A stretch of DNA of 64,000 bases from Lachnospiraceae bacterium (GCA_021199495.1 JAJQHY010000079.1:1-64000); one strand, 5' to 3'. Shown: positions 23,942 through 32,458, counted from the first letter of the stretch. Numbers and translations: made by a program. The notes: a model not told the origin generated them from the letters alone.

Positions 23942-25267
23942 TTATTCATTCAGGAAGCTGTTGTCAGAGCGTTCCGGATTGCCGTGAGCAGACACCTTCA
24001 CTCCGTACAGCTCCTCCTCAATCCTTAACAGCTGATTATACTTCGCCGTCCGCTCTCCCCTGCTGGGCGCGCCTGTCTTGATCAGCCCCGTGTTTAAGGC
24101 CACCGCCAGATCCGCGATAAAGCTGTCCTCACTCTCGCCGCTTCTGTGGGAAAGGATCGTCCGGTACCCGTTCTCTTTTGCCAGCTGCACCGCCTCCATG
24201 GTCTGCGACAAAGTGCCGATCTGTCCGGGCTTGATCAGGATGGCGTTGGCCGCCTCCTTCTTAATTCCCTGCTTAAGCCGTTTCGGATTGGTCGCAAAGA
24301 GTGCGTCGCCCACCAGAAGCGTCTTTTTGCCCAGCCGTCTCGTCAGTTCACGCCAACCCTCCCAGTCATCGGCTCCAAGCGCATCCTCCAGAGAAAAAAC
24401 CGGATATTTATCCGCCAGATCCTCCCACTCCTGTATCAGCTCCTCCGTCGAATAGCAGCGTTTCTGCTTGGGCATGCAGTAATCATTGTTTCCGTTTCTC
24501 CTCCACGTATTGGCGGCAACATCAAGGCTGATACACACATCCCGTCCAGGCATGAAACCCGCTGCCCGTATCGCTTCCATAATAAAGTCGATCGCCTCCA
24601 TCTCCGTGGAAAGCCGGGGAGCGAAACCGCCCTCATCGCCCACATCGGTAGCCAGACCCCTGTCGGAAAGGATTTTTTTCAGTGTATGATAAATCTCACA
24701 GCACCACTGAATTCCCTCACAGATGCTGCCCGCGCCCACCGGCACAATCATGAATTCCTGCACATCCAGTGCATTGGAGGCATGCGCACCGCCGTTTAAA
24801 ATATTCATCATCGGCGTCGGCATAACCTGTCCCTGCACCCCGCCCAGATACCGGTAAAGCGGCGTGTGCAGCGCCTTCGCTGCCGCATCCGCGCAGGCCA
24901 GGGAAACCCCTAACAGAACGTTTGCTCCCAGCCTGGATTTATCTTCCGTTCCGTCCGTTTCCATGAGGATATGGTCAATCCTGCGCTGATCAGTCACCTC
25001 TGTCCCGGCCAGCGGCTCCTGTAAATATTTCTCTATATTTTCCGCAGCCGTCCCAACGCCCTTTCCCCAAAAAGCAGCGCTGTGATCCCTGAGTTCCACT
25101 GCCTCATACTCCCCGGTGCCCGCAGAGGTCGGCACAATGGCACTCCCCTCTGTCAGTTCCCCGTCCACACAGTTTCGCACTGTCACAGTTGCCTCCACTG
25201 TGGGATTACCCCTGCTGTCCAGCACCTGCCTGCCGCGCGCGTGGACAATCTTTAAATACTCCACCAT
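23942..25267 (-). CDS. eno: Enolase, divergent form
   Basis: A 441-residue enolase-family protein (2-phosphoglycerate to phosphoenolpyruvate). Conserved parts are ILNGGAHASNALDVQEFM, TDVGDEGGFAPRL (catalytic Glu), the metal ligands in SLDVAANTW, SLEDALGADDWEGW and LLVGDALFATN, and ILIKPGQIGTLSQT, LSHRSGESEDSFIADL and AKYNQLLRIEEEL. Several near-invariant positions differ. The mobile loop is PTSAGTG (residues 46-52) instead of PSGASTG, so Gly replaces the Ser that binds the second magnesium. GDALF replaces GDDLF, and KPGQ replaces KFNQ. It may be a second, specialised enolase. Its ribosome binding site lies in a perfect hairpin. Glycolytic neighbour gpmI is 2.5 kb upstream. Confidence 0.8.
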   Translation of the reverse strand: MVEYLKIVHARGRQVLDSRGNPTVEATVTVRNCVDGELTEGSAIVPTSAGTGEYEAVELRDHSAAFWGKGVGTAAENIEKYLQEPLAGTEVTDQRRIDHILMETDGTEDKSRLGANVLLGVSLACADAAAKALHTPLYRYLGGVQGQVMPTPMMNILNGGAHASNALDVQEFMIVPVGAGSICEGIQWCCEIYHTLKKILSDRGLATDVGDEGGFAPRLSTEMEAIDFIMEAIRAAGFMPGRDVCISLDVAANTWRRNGNNDYCMPKQKRCYSTEELIQEWEDLADKYPVFSLEDALGADDWEGWRELTRRLGKKTLLVGDALFATNPKRLKQGIKKEAANAILIKPGQIGTLSQTMEAVQLAKENGYRTILSHRSGESEDSFIADLAVALNTGLIKTGAPSRGERTAKYNQLLRIEEELYGVKVSAHGNPERSDNSFLNE

Positions 25268-25273
25268 AAAAAT

Positions 25274-25302
25274 ACCTCCTGAAAGTGACTCTCTCAGGAG
25301 GT
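25274..25302 (-). promoter_or_regulatory. Hairpin that locks the eno ribosome binding site
   Basis: On the minus strand ACCTCCTGA (25294-25302) pairs perfectly with TCAGGAGGT (25274-25282), which contains the full Shine-Dalgarno of eno seven bases before the ATG at 25267. The stem is followed by TATTTTT, so it could also act as a terminator for upstream asnB transcription. A TATAAT (minus strand, 25313-25318) would start RNA just before the hairpin. Confidence 0.7.
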
Positions 25303-25328
25303 AGTGTGTGTAATTATAATGAAATTAT

Positions 25329-25387
25329 GCTTTTGCGCATGTGAGGCACCCGAAGGGCGTCTCGAAGAGGGAAGCGACCGTAAATTA
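25329..25387 (+). repeat. Structured interspersed repeat, truncated copy 3
   Basis: About 59 bp matching only the right end of copy 1 (GCTTTTGCGCATGTG, then GCACCCGAAGGGCGTCTCG, ending near CCGTAAATTA). It lies between asnB and eno. Confidence 0.65.
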
Positions 25388-25395
25388 TATACCAA

Positions 25396-27225
25396 TTATG
25401 CTGCCTCGAAGAACTCCCCATACCACACCAGGAACATATACACCGTCCAGATCTTGCGGCTGTTGTCTTCTTTGCCGTTTTTGTGCCGGTCTAAAAGTCT
25501 CACCAGCTCGTCCGTCTGAAAATACTGCTCCGCGGCCGGGGAAAGGAACGCTTCCTTTACAATATTGTAGTATTTGTCCTCCTTCAGCCATACACGGGTC
25601 GGTACCGGGAAGCCCAGCTTTTTCTTCTCCGCCACCATGTCCGGCAGGTAACGGTGCGCAGCCTGGCGCATGGCGTACTTCGTATTTTCCTTATTGACCT
25701 TGTAGCGGGTCGGAATATGTCTGGCCACGTCAAACACTTCCTTATCCAGGAAGGGAACCCTTACCTCCAGGGAATGTGCCATGCTCATCTTGTCCGCCTT
25801 CAGCAGAATGTCACCGATCAGCCAGAAATGGATATCAATATACTGCATCTTGGTCACATCGTCCTGGTCCTGCACCTTATCATAATAAGGCTTCGTCAGT
25901 TCCGTGAAAGGATATCTGCCGGTCGGATGCTTCAAAATCCTGGCGCGCTCCTCCATGCTGTACTCAAAAGCGTTGCCGACGAAACGATCCTCTACAGGTG
26001 TGGCGGCACGTTTTAAAAAGCTCTGCCCTTTGAAACGGAAGGGAACCGCGTTCGCCGCACCCGCCAGGGCCTTTAAGAACCAGTGCGGCAGGTGCCGTAC
26101 TCCGGCTAAATCCATCGGCTCTCTGTAAATATTATAGCCACCGAAGAATTCATCCGCGCCCTCGCCGGACATGGCCACCTTCACGTGCCTCGCGGCAGTC
26201 TGGCTGACAAAATAGAGCGCGATCGCGGACGGATCCGCCAGCGGCTCGTCCATCTGATACTGAATCTTCGCGATGGAGTTCCAGTATTCATCGGTAGTAA
26301 TCAGCTTGCTGTAGTTGTCAATCTGAATCTTTTCCGACAGGCTCTTCGCGTAGTCGATCTCATTGTACTGCGCATAGTCAAAGCCCACGGTAAAGGTCTT
26401 ATCCCCATGGAAGCAGGCTGCCACGTAGGAAGAATCCACACCGCTCGATAAGAAAGAGCCCACCTCAACGTCACTGATTTTGTGGCTCTCGATGGAATTC
26501 TGCATCACATCGTCAATGGCATCGACCCATTCCTCTAAGGACTTACTCTCATCCGCCTCAAACTTTGGCTCCCAGTAGCGTCGGATGTCCATCTTTCCTT
26601 CATGAAAGGTGAAGCAGTGCGCCGGCATCAGCTTGAAAATTCCCTTAAAAAAGGTCTCCGGCAGGACAGAATACTGGAAGGTAAGATAATTCTCCAGTGC
26701 TTCCTCATTCAACGTCCGCTGATAGCCCGGATACTCCAGAATGCTCTTGATCTCGGAGCCGTATACCAGATTCCCGTCAAAAATGCCATAATAAAAAGGC
26801 TTGATGCCAAAGAAATCCCTGGCACCAAACAGCGTCTTCGTATGACTGTCCCAGATGACAAACGCGAACATACCGCGCAGCTTGTTCAGCATGTCCTGAC
26901 CGTATTCCTCATAGGCGTGAATCAGGACCTCTGTGTCTGAACGGTTTTTAAAAATATGGCCCTTTGCCTCAAGGTCTTTACGCAGCTCCTGATGATTGTA
27001 GATCTCACCGTTGAAGGTGATGACGATGGAGTTGTCCTCATTGTACATGGGCTGGTCGCCGTTATCCAGGTCAATGATGCTCAGGCGCCTGAAGCCCATG
27101 GCGATGTCCTCATCCACGTGCGAGCCTCCACTGTCAGGCCCGCGGTGGATGATTCGATTCATCATGTTTGTGAGTACTTGCTCCCTGTGCTGTAATTTCC
27201 CGGTGAAACCGCAGATACCACACAT
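25396..27225 (-). CDS. asnB: Asparagine synthase, glutamine-hydrolysing
   Basis: A 609-residue cytoplasmic amidotransferase that makes Asn from Asp, ATP and Gln. The N-terminal Ntn glutaminase begins MCGICGF with Cys2 as nucleophile and has RLSIIDLDNGDQPM near residue 50 and NGEIYNHQEL near 74. The synthetase domain has the ATP loop FLSSGVDSSYVA near 258, SGEGADEFFGGYNIY near 350, and KADKMSMAHSLEVRVPFLD near 480. Length is standard. It lies 23 bp after a coiled-coil protein gene. No T-box or other leader was recognised upstream. Confidence 0.95.
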   Translation of the reverse strand: MCGICGFTGKLQHREQVLTNMMNRIIHRGPDSGGSHVDEDIAMGFRRLSIIDLDNGDQPMYNEDNSIVITFNGEIYNHQELRKDLEAKGHIFKNRSDTEVLIHAYEEYGQDMLNKLRGMFAFVIWDSHTKTLFGARDFFGIKPFYYGIFDGNLVYGSEIKSILEYPGYQRTLNEEALENYLTFQYSVLPETFFKGIFKLMPAHCFTFHEGKMDIRRYWEPKFEADESKSLEEWVDAIDDVMQNSIESHKISDVEVGSFLSSGVDSSYVAACFHGDKTFTVGFDYAQYNEIDYAKSLSEKIQIDNYSKLITTDEYWNSIAKIQYQMDEPLADPSAIALYFVSQTAARHVKVAMSGEGADEFFGGYNIYREPMDLAGVRHLPHWFLKALAGAANAVPFRFKGQSFLKRAATPVEDRFVGNAFEYSMEERARILKHPTGRYPFTELTKPYYDKVQDQDDVTKMQYIDIHFWLIGDILLKADKMSMAHSLEVRVPFLDKEVFDVARHIPTRYKVNKENTKYAMRQAAHRYLPDMVAEKKKLGFPVPTRVWLKEDKYYNIVKEAFLSPAAEQYFQTDELVRLLDRHKNGKEDNSRKIWTVYMFLVWYGEFFEAA

Positions 27226-27248
27226 AAAACGTGCCTCCCGATGGCCGA

Positions 27249-27719
27249 TTACTCGGCGTCGTCCTTTGCAGCCTCGGCTACGGCATCAGCCGCTGCCTTC
27301 GCGGCATCGTTTAACTCATCCGCAGCCTGCTCTTCTTCTGTCTTCGGTTCTGCATCCCCGGATGTCTCTCCATCCGTCTGCGCATTGTCCACCGTGTCCG
27401 TAATGTCCACATCATCAGCACTGTTTGCCTGAATCTCAGAGATCTCTTCGTTGATCGCGGCAATCTCCTCATTTTTCGCGTTGATCAGGGCAATAAAGCT
27501 GTCGTACACATCCTCCTGCGCGTCCTTGTGCGCCTCGTAGTACGCCTTGCCGATCTCCGTATAAATGTCCTTGATTTCCTTCTCCTTGGCGGAAATGGAA
27601 ACCTTTAATTTGGCTACGCTTGCGGTGTCCTTCGCCTTCTGTGCTGCCTTGCCCGCTGCTACGGTTCCTTTGCCAAGCAGATCATTTCCCACTACCTTCA
27701 GGTCGTCAAAAAATCCCAT
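27249..27719 (-). CDS. Coiled-coil protein of unknown function
   Basis: A 156-residue soluble protein. The N-terminal part (MGFFDDLKVVGNDLLGKG) is followed by a long helix (about residues 30-98), with AKLKVSISAKEKEIKDIYTE and INAKNEEIAAINEEISEI predicted as coiled coil. The last about 55 residues are acidic and Ala-rich (EEEQAADELNDAAKAAADA). Similar short proteins often end in a zinc ribbon; no Cys pair is present here. It sits between gpmI and asnB with GGAG before its ATG. Function is unknown. Confidence 0.7.
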   Translation of the reverse strand: MGFFDDLKVVGNDLLGKGTVAAGKAAQKAKDTASVAKLKVSISAKEKEIKDIYTEIGKAYYEAHKDAQEDVYDSFIALINAKNEEIAAINEEISEIQANSADDVDITDTVDNAQTDGETSGDAEPKTEEEQAADELNDAAKAAADAVAEAAKDDAE

Positions 27720-27811
27720 TTTTATTCTCCTTTGCGTTTCAGTGTTTATGGCGGATCTGACTGCATATCAGTTCCGTCCAGGTGTTTTGCGAAATGTCCT
27801 CGCGGTTTCTT

Positions 27812-29353
27812 TTATTTATGAACCAACAGACTCTTTCCTGTCATCTCCTTCGGCTGTTCCTTCCCCATAATCTCAATCAGAGTGGGGATCAGATCTGCCA
27901 GGCAGCCGCCGTCTCTTAAGGTATAATTCTCATCATAATTCACCAGAATGAACGGTACCTGGTTGGTCGTGTGCGCGGTGAAAGGTTCACCTGTCTCATA
28001 ATCAATCATCTGCTCGCAGTTGCCGTGATCCGCGCAGATCAGCATGGTACCGTCTACGCTTAACAGCGCATCCACCGCCTTGCCGACACAGGTATCGACC
28101 GCCTGTACCGCCTGAACGGCCGCCTCAATCACGCCGGTGTGACCCACCATGTCCGGGTTCGCGAAATTGATGATAATCACATCATATTTTAAGGAAGTAA
28201 TCGCCTCGGTCAGCTTGTCACAGACCTCATAGGCGCTCATCTCCGGCTTCAGGTCATAGGTAGCGACCTTAGGGGAATTGACCAGGATTCTGGTCTCGCC
28301 CTCATTGGGCACCTCAACGCCGCCGTTAAAGAAGAAGGTAACATGCGCGTATTTCTCCGTTTCCGCAATGCGTGCCTGAGTCATGCCCTGCGCCGCAAGC
28401 CACTCGCCGAAGGTATTGGTGACAGAAATCTTCTGGAAAGCCACCAGCTTATTCGGAATGGTCGGATCATAGTCGGAGAAGCAGACATAGCACAGCTCCA
28501 TGCGCGGTCCTCTGTCAAAGCCTTTGAAATCATCGTCGCAGAATGCTCTGGTAATCTCACGGGCACGGTCCGGACGGAAGTTGAAAAATACGATGGAGTC
28601 GTGCTCTTTAATCAGGCCGACAGGCTCTCCGTTCTCCACAACAACGGTGGGACGGACAAACTCGTCATTCTCCCCCTTCTCGTAGGACTGCTTCACAGCG
28701 GTCACGGCGTCCGGTGCAGTCAGACCCTCACCCTTTGTCAGGGCATCGTAGGCAAGCTTCACTCTGTCATAGTTATTATCCCGGTCCATGGCGTAATAGC
28801 GGCCGGATACAAACACAACCTTGCCGACGCCGATCTCTTCCGTATAATCCACAACCTCCTGTACATAGTCAACCGCGGACTGAGGCGGCGTATCTCTGCC
28901 ATCCAGGAAGCAGTGCACATATACCTTGGTCAGTCCCTCTTTCTTTGCTAAATCCAGCAGTCCCTTTAAATGATTGATATGGCTGTGGACACCGCCGTCG
29001 CTGACCAGGCCGTAGCAGTGAAAGGCACTGTCGTATTTTTTGCAGTTCGCAACTGCCTCTAAAATGGCCGGGTTCTCAAAGAAGGTTCCATCCTGAATTT
29101 CCTTGGTAATGCGGGTCAGCTCCTGGTACACAATACGGCCAGCCCCCATATTCAGATGACCCACCTCGGAGTTGCCCATCTGCCCCTCCGGGAGACCCAC
29201 CGCCATGCCGGAGGCATTGCCTCTGACGAACGGATATCTGGCCATCAGGCCGTCAATCACGGGGGTGTTGGCCATCGCCACGGCGTTGGCTTCTGTCCTG
29301 TCATTTAAGCCGAAGCCGTCCAAAATCATTAAAACAACCGGTTTCTTACTCAT
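27812..29353 (-). CDS. gpmI: 2,3-bisphosphoglycerate-independent phosphoglycerate mutase
   Basis: A 513-residue manganese enzyme interconverting 3- and 2-phosphoglycerate, of the alkaline-phosphatase fold. It opens VVLMILDGFGLNDRTEANA (first metal Asp). The phosphoserine is in GQMGNSEVGHLNMGAGR near residue 60, HCFLDGRDTPP is near 150, FFNFRPDRAREITRAF near 256, and the metal sites NFANPDMVGHTG and ICADHGNCEQM are near 403 and 444. The start is the ATG at 29353, with GAAGGAGAT upstream; the reading to 29389 has no binding site. A consensus promoter lies 45 bp upstream. The substrate link to the enolase further along is direct. Confidence 0.97.
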   Translation of the reverse strand: MSKKPVVLMILDGFGLNDRTEANAVAMANTPVIDGLMARYPFVRGNASGMAVGLPEGQMGNSEVGHLNMGAGRIVYQELTRITKEIQDGTFFENPAILEAVANCKKYDSAFHCYGLVSDGGVHSHINHLKGLLDLAKKEGLTKVYVHCFLDGRDTPPQSAVDYVQEVVDYTEEIGVGKVVFVSGRYYAMDRDNNYDRVKLAYDALTKGEGLTAPDAVTAVKQSYEKGENDEFVRPTVVVENGEPVGLIKEHDSIVFFNFRPDRAREITRAFCDDDFKGFDRGPRMELCYVCFSDYDPTIPNKLVAFQKISVTNTFGEWLAAQGMTQARIAETEKYAHVTFFFNGGVEVPNEGETRILVNSPKVATYDLKPEMSAYEVCDKLTEAITSLKYDVIIINFANPDMVGHTGVIEAAVQAVQAVDTCVGKAVDALLSVDGTMLICADHGNCEQMIDYETGEPFTAHTTNQVPFILVNYDENYTLRDGGCLADLIPTLIEIMGKEQPKEMTGKSLLVHK

Positions 29354-29398
29354 TTGAAATCTCCTTCTTCTTTTCATTAAGTGGTTCAATTTGCGCTC

Positions 29399-29427
29399 AT
29401 TATACTCTTTTTCATCCGTTTATGCAA
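29399..29427 (-). promoter_or_regulatory. Promoter of gpmI
   Basis: The minus strand reads TTGCAT (29422-29427), 17 nt, TATAAT (29399-29404), inside the 77-bp gap after thiN. Confidence 0.8.
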
Positions 29428-29430
29428 GAA

Positions 29431-30087
29431 TTACTCCACCCAGTCGATCATCACTAAAAGTGTTCCCTGCTTTACGGAAATTATGGCGGACTTTCCGATA
29501 AATTCATTGCTGACGCCCAGTGGAAAATCATCCTTAAGCTCCGCGTCTGTCAGTTCGTATTTCAGGTTTCGCAGTGTAACGCCCTGCGCCTCATCACCCA
29601 TGCAGAAAATATTGACATAGCCTTCCAAAGTATCTTTTAAGGTGATCTCCTCATCCTGCACCAGGAAGCTCATGCCGGTTCCGTCGCAGAGGAAGCCCTC
29701 CGCGCCGCGGTTTTTCAGATATTTCAGCAATTGCATATTGGCCAGCGTGTGCTCCAGTCTGCCGCCGCACGCGCCGTACAGATAAAAGCGGCGGTATCCG
29801 AGCTTAAGGCCCTCTCTCACAGCAGCGACCATGTCGGTGTCGTCCTTCTCAACCGGCAGACGCTTGATCTTCTCCGGTGCGGTCCGCTCTAACTCCTCCA
29901 CCGCTCCCGCAAATCTGTCGTCCAGTGAATCAAAATCACCGATCACCAGATTGGGCTCTATCCCCAATATCTCACAGTACATCAGGCCGCCGTCCGCCGC
30001 GATTACATAATCTGTTTCTTCTTTATATGGAATGCTTCCCACCGTCAGGTCTCCCGCGCCGATGATGAAGCAGGAACCGTCCCGCAT
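29431..30087 (-). CDS. thiN: Thiamine pyrophosphokinase
   Basis: A 218-residue cytoplasmic enzyme forming thiamine diphosphate from thiamine and ATP. The N-terminal catalytic domain has ADGGLMYCEILGIEPNLVIGDFDSLD near residue 30-55, with the metal-binding Asp cluster, VEKDDTDMVAAVREGL near 83, and YGACGGRLEHTLANMQLL near 108. The C-terminal thiamine-binding domain follows to NEFIGKSAIISVKQGTLLV. The start is taken as the ATG at 30087, with GAAGGAG eight bases before it; the ATGs at 30093 and 30120 are spaced wrongly. Confidence 0.92.
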   Translation of the reverse strand: MRDGSCFIIGAGDLTVGSIPYKEETDYVIAADGGLMYCEILGIEPNLVIGDFDSLDDRFAGAVEELERTAPEKIKRLPVEKDDTDMVAAVREGLKLGYRRFYLYGACGGRLEHTLANMQLLKYLKNRGAEGFLCDGTGMSFLVQDEEITLKDTLEGYVNIFCMGDEAQGVTLRNLKYELTDAELKDDFPLGVSNEFIGKSAIISVKQGTLLVMIDWVE

Positions 30088-30118
30088 ATGCATTTCTCCT
30101 TCGTTTGGTTTTTGTTTC

Positions 30119-30199
30119 ATTATTCACGGCTCTCCTTTTCAGGATGTACTGCGGGCACACCAACATGTGCAAAAAACGTCCGGCAGGCTGGCCGTGAAT
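30119..30199 (-). repeat. Structured interspersed repeat, internally deleted copy 4
   Basis: An 81-bp copy with both ends (ATTATTCACGG at the left and CCGTGAAT at the right). The middle holds CATGTGCAAAAAACGTCCGGCAG, matching copy 2 in the same orientation, and then jumps straight to the far end. The large stem region is missing. It lies upstream of thiN, and with nearby unassigned bases fills 30088-30271. Confidence 0.65.
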
Positions 30200-30271
30200 C
30201 TCTGAAGAAATCATACTACAAAGGGCGGAGGCTTGCAAGATGAATTTATGAAGCTTGCGGCTTCCCTTTTC

Positions 30272-30535
30272 TTAACCAACCCATACAGACAGCGACGACT
30301 CCTGCTGCGTTCTGATTTCTTCAGCACGTTCAGGCGTCGCTTCTGCCGGAAGATATGTAAGCTCGGAATCATATATAAGCTCGCCAGCGCTGTAAGCCTC
30401 AAACATCACGATGTTTCCGTACTCATCATAGGAATATATATACCTGCGTTCCTCGTTTCCTTCACTGTCAAACTCTGTTTTGCCAAGCCTGTTGCCGTTC
30501 GCATCGTAAGTATAGGTACAGCTGTAAGACACCAC
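30272..30535 (-). CDS. Small YD/RHS-repeat-like protein, possible fragment
   Basis: An 87-residue reading frame with two YD-type repeats: YTYDANGNRLGKTEFDSEGN and YSYDEYGNIVMFEAYSAGE. Such repeats usually occur in long secreted RHS or wall-associated proteins. Here there is no signal peptide, core or toxin domain, so it may be a relic of a larger protein. The start is GTG (30535), with ACAGGAG upstream, 14 bp after the VWA gene, which supports translation as a pair. The C-terminal part (AEATPERAEEIRTQQES) is helical and charged. Real expression is uncertain. Confidence 0.45.
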   Translation of the reverse strand: MVSYSCTYTYDANGNRLGKTEFDSEGNEERRYIYSYDEYGNIVMFEAYSAGELIYDSELTYLPAEATPERAEEIRTQQESSLSVWVG

Positions 30536-30549
30536 TCCTGTGACTTATA

Positions 30550-31200
30550 TCACCTCTGCTTCTTCCTCTTCTTATAGTCCTTGTCAATCTTTTCACTCCA
30601 GTTCGCAGCAATCGGCTCATTGGCTCTGATCTGGCAAACCGTCTCGGAAACCGCCTCATAAATCGTCTGTGTTCCGACATGATCAGCGTGATAATTCACC
30701 GCCCTGTCCGCGCCGATGCCAAAGCGGGCCGCTGTCTGCACGGCGTCGATATTGGCCGCCAGAAAGAGGAATTCCCAACCGATTTCCTTTTTCTGCTCAA
30801 TCTTTTCCTTCACAGCGTCGCTGGAGTATCTTTGGCTCGCATTCTCCATTCCGTCGGTAGTGATCACAAACATGGTATGCGCCGGCACGTCCTCCGGACG
30901 GGCATATTTATGGATATTCTCAATGTGATGCACCACATCGCCGATCGCATCCATAAGTGCCGTGCAGCCGCGCACCTGGTAATCTTTTTCCGTCATCGGT
31001 TTTACATTTGCAAGCTTCACTCTGTCATGCAGAACCTCGCTGCTATTATCAAAAAGTACAGTAGAAACGTAGCATTCGCCATCCTGCCCCTTCTGCTTCT
31101 CAATCAGGGAATTGAAACCACCGATGGTGTCTTTCTCCAGACCATGCATGGAACCGCTGCGGTCCAGGATAAATACGAGTTCTGTGATATTGTTGTTCAT
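30550..31200 (-). CDS. VWA-domain protein, cytoplasmic
   Basis: A 216-residue single von Willebrand factor A domain. The metal-ion-dependent adhesion site is complete: DRSGSMHGLEKDTIGG at residues 13-28, Thr in VRGCTALMDAIG near 79, and Asp in VITTDGMENASQRYS near 113. No signal peptide or membrane segment is seen, so it probably acts inside the cell. It resembles TerY-like VWA proteins of stress and chaperone-like complexes, but no partner ATPase or Ter gene is next to it. The binding site AGGAGGTAATATTT precedes the ATG. Ligand unknown. Confidence 0.8.
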   Translation of the reverse strand: MNNNITELVFILDRSGSMHGLEKDTIGGFNSLIEKQKGQDGECYVSTVLFDNSSEVLHDRVKLANVKPMTEKDYQVRGCTALMDAIGDVVHHIENIHKYARPEDVPAHTMFVITTDGMENASQRYSSDAVKEKIEQKKEIGWEFLFLAANIDAVQTAARFGIGADRAVNYHADHVGTQTIYEAVSETVCQIRANEPIAANWSEKIDKDYKKRKKQR

Positions 31201-31470
31201 AAATATTACCTCCTGATAAAAATGTGTTTGTTGTTTTATGTCTGTATCATAAACGATTTACAGACTCAGGAGGTCGCCTTTCATGCGACATTTTCGCGAA
31301 GGCAACTTTATTTTTGCTTCCCCGCAGGAGCCCTGCTTTCGTCTTGAAATCAATCTGACACATTTTCATCAGGAGGCGTTTTAAGAGCCATTCATTCTGG
31401 CTCATTCAATTTCTGAACTTCTGGGAGACATTGAACTACTCAAATAAACACATGTATGCAATTATCTCTC

Positions 31471-31507
31471 CAAAAAAAGAAGCTCGTACGGAATGAGCTT
31501 CTTTTTA
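31471..31507 (-). terminator. Terminator after the Rpn-type gene
   Basis: A stem AAAAGAAGCTC/GAGCTTCTTTT around a short loop (31474-31507), with a T-run on the minus strand. The A/T-rich ends make it look bidirectional. The remaining gap back to 31201 holds no other feature I can support apart from the VWA leader. Confidence 0.75.
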
Positions 31508-31552
31508 GAATCTGAAAATGCAAATCTGTTTTCAATGCTATTATACATCAGC

Positions 31553-32458
31553 CTATAACACGTTCCTGTTGTATGACATCCTAATCCATCTTTCAACAAT
31601 TCCGGGAGTTGTCCTGAAATATTTTGCAATCGTTTCTACAGGAACTCCGTCTTCATACATTACCTGTGCAGCCTCTTGGGCGACCTCCCGCCTCTCGCTA
31701 GCAATATAATCCTTCAGCACTTCTTCCTGATCAAACAATGTAAACATAATGTCTGTCACCTCCTTCTGTCTGCTTTCCAGATATTCCTTCAGAATATTTC
31801 GTTCTCTGCAGATCCGGATTGTTTCCTCCGCTGCCAACATGGTCTGGCCGTGCTCCCGGACCTGTTCATTCATCACATGTGTGAAGGCGACATACTGACT
31901 GAGAATATCTCCGTCTTCTCCACCGGTCAGCACCTTCACCCGTACTTCCAGTGCAATCTGCTTTCCGTTGAAAAATTCATCAGATAGCGCAATACAATCC
32001 GTATCAAGCACACGATTTCCTGTGTAAAGGACGTACATTTCCGGTTCCGGCATGTAAACAGGCTTTGACGAAAAAAGACTTTGCGAAGTTTCTCTGAAGT
32101 ATTCCTGATAAGTATGTGCTATATACAACAGCACTCTTACAATAATATTCACTGTCCATGTACTCTGCGCCTCCACCATAATTAAAAGTCTGTCTCGTGC
32201 CATAAAGCCAAGATCATTATGGATATCCCTCACCAGAATCTGTTCCAGGGTGACGCAGGTCAGATCTTCCTCAGTACACTCCTCATCCTCCGGATGTAGT
32301 GTCCGGTAAAGCATAAGCAGATATTTCTTATCAGAGAACAGATTTCTGAATACGCTATCCTTCGCTTCACGGTTTGCTTTTGGAAATTGACGTAGATCCA
32401 TCAATGGTTCCACTGTTTTCTCTTTGGCAGGTGTCTGAACAACTTGTTCAGAGTTCAT
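31553..32458 (-). CDS. Rpn/YhgA-like PD-(D/E)XK nuclease family protein
   Basis: A 301-residue protein of the recombination-promoting nuclease (Rpn)/transposase-like family. The N-terminal part has REAKDSVFRNLFSDKKYLLML near residue 28, LVRDIHNDLGFMARDRLLIMVEAQSTW near 75, where the Asp and E-A-Q form the nuclease-like core, and IALEVRVKVLTGG near 170. The C-terminal region is charged and helical, ending with an HTH-like VPVETIAKYFRTTPGIVERWI. The start is the ATG at 32458 after GGGAGGTGATATT. An extended -10 (TGGTATACT, minus strand, 32544-32549) may be its promoter. Members of this family occur in many copies in Lachnospiraceae. Activity is unproven. Confidence 0.8.
   Translation of the reverse strand: MNSEQVVQTPAKEKTVEPLMDLRQFPKANREAKDSVFRNLFSDKKYLLMLYRTLHPEDEECTEEDLTCVTLEQILVRDIHNDLGFMARDRLLIMVEAQSTWTVNIIVRVLLYIAHTYQEYFRETSQSLFSSKPVYMPEPEMYVLYTGNRVLDTDCIALSDEFFNGKQIALEVRVKVLTGGEDGDILSQYVAFTHVMNEQVREHGQTMLAAEETIRICRERNILKEYLESRQKEVTDIMFTLFDQEEVLKDYIASERREVAQEAAQVMYEDGVPVETIAKYFRTTPGIVERWIRMSYNRNVL

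Noticed and set aside
25268-25395. T-box or amino-acid riboswitch near asnB/eno
   Set aside because: No T-box bulge sequence or specifier arrangement was found; the space is taken by a repeat fragment and the eno hairpin.
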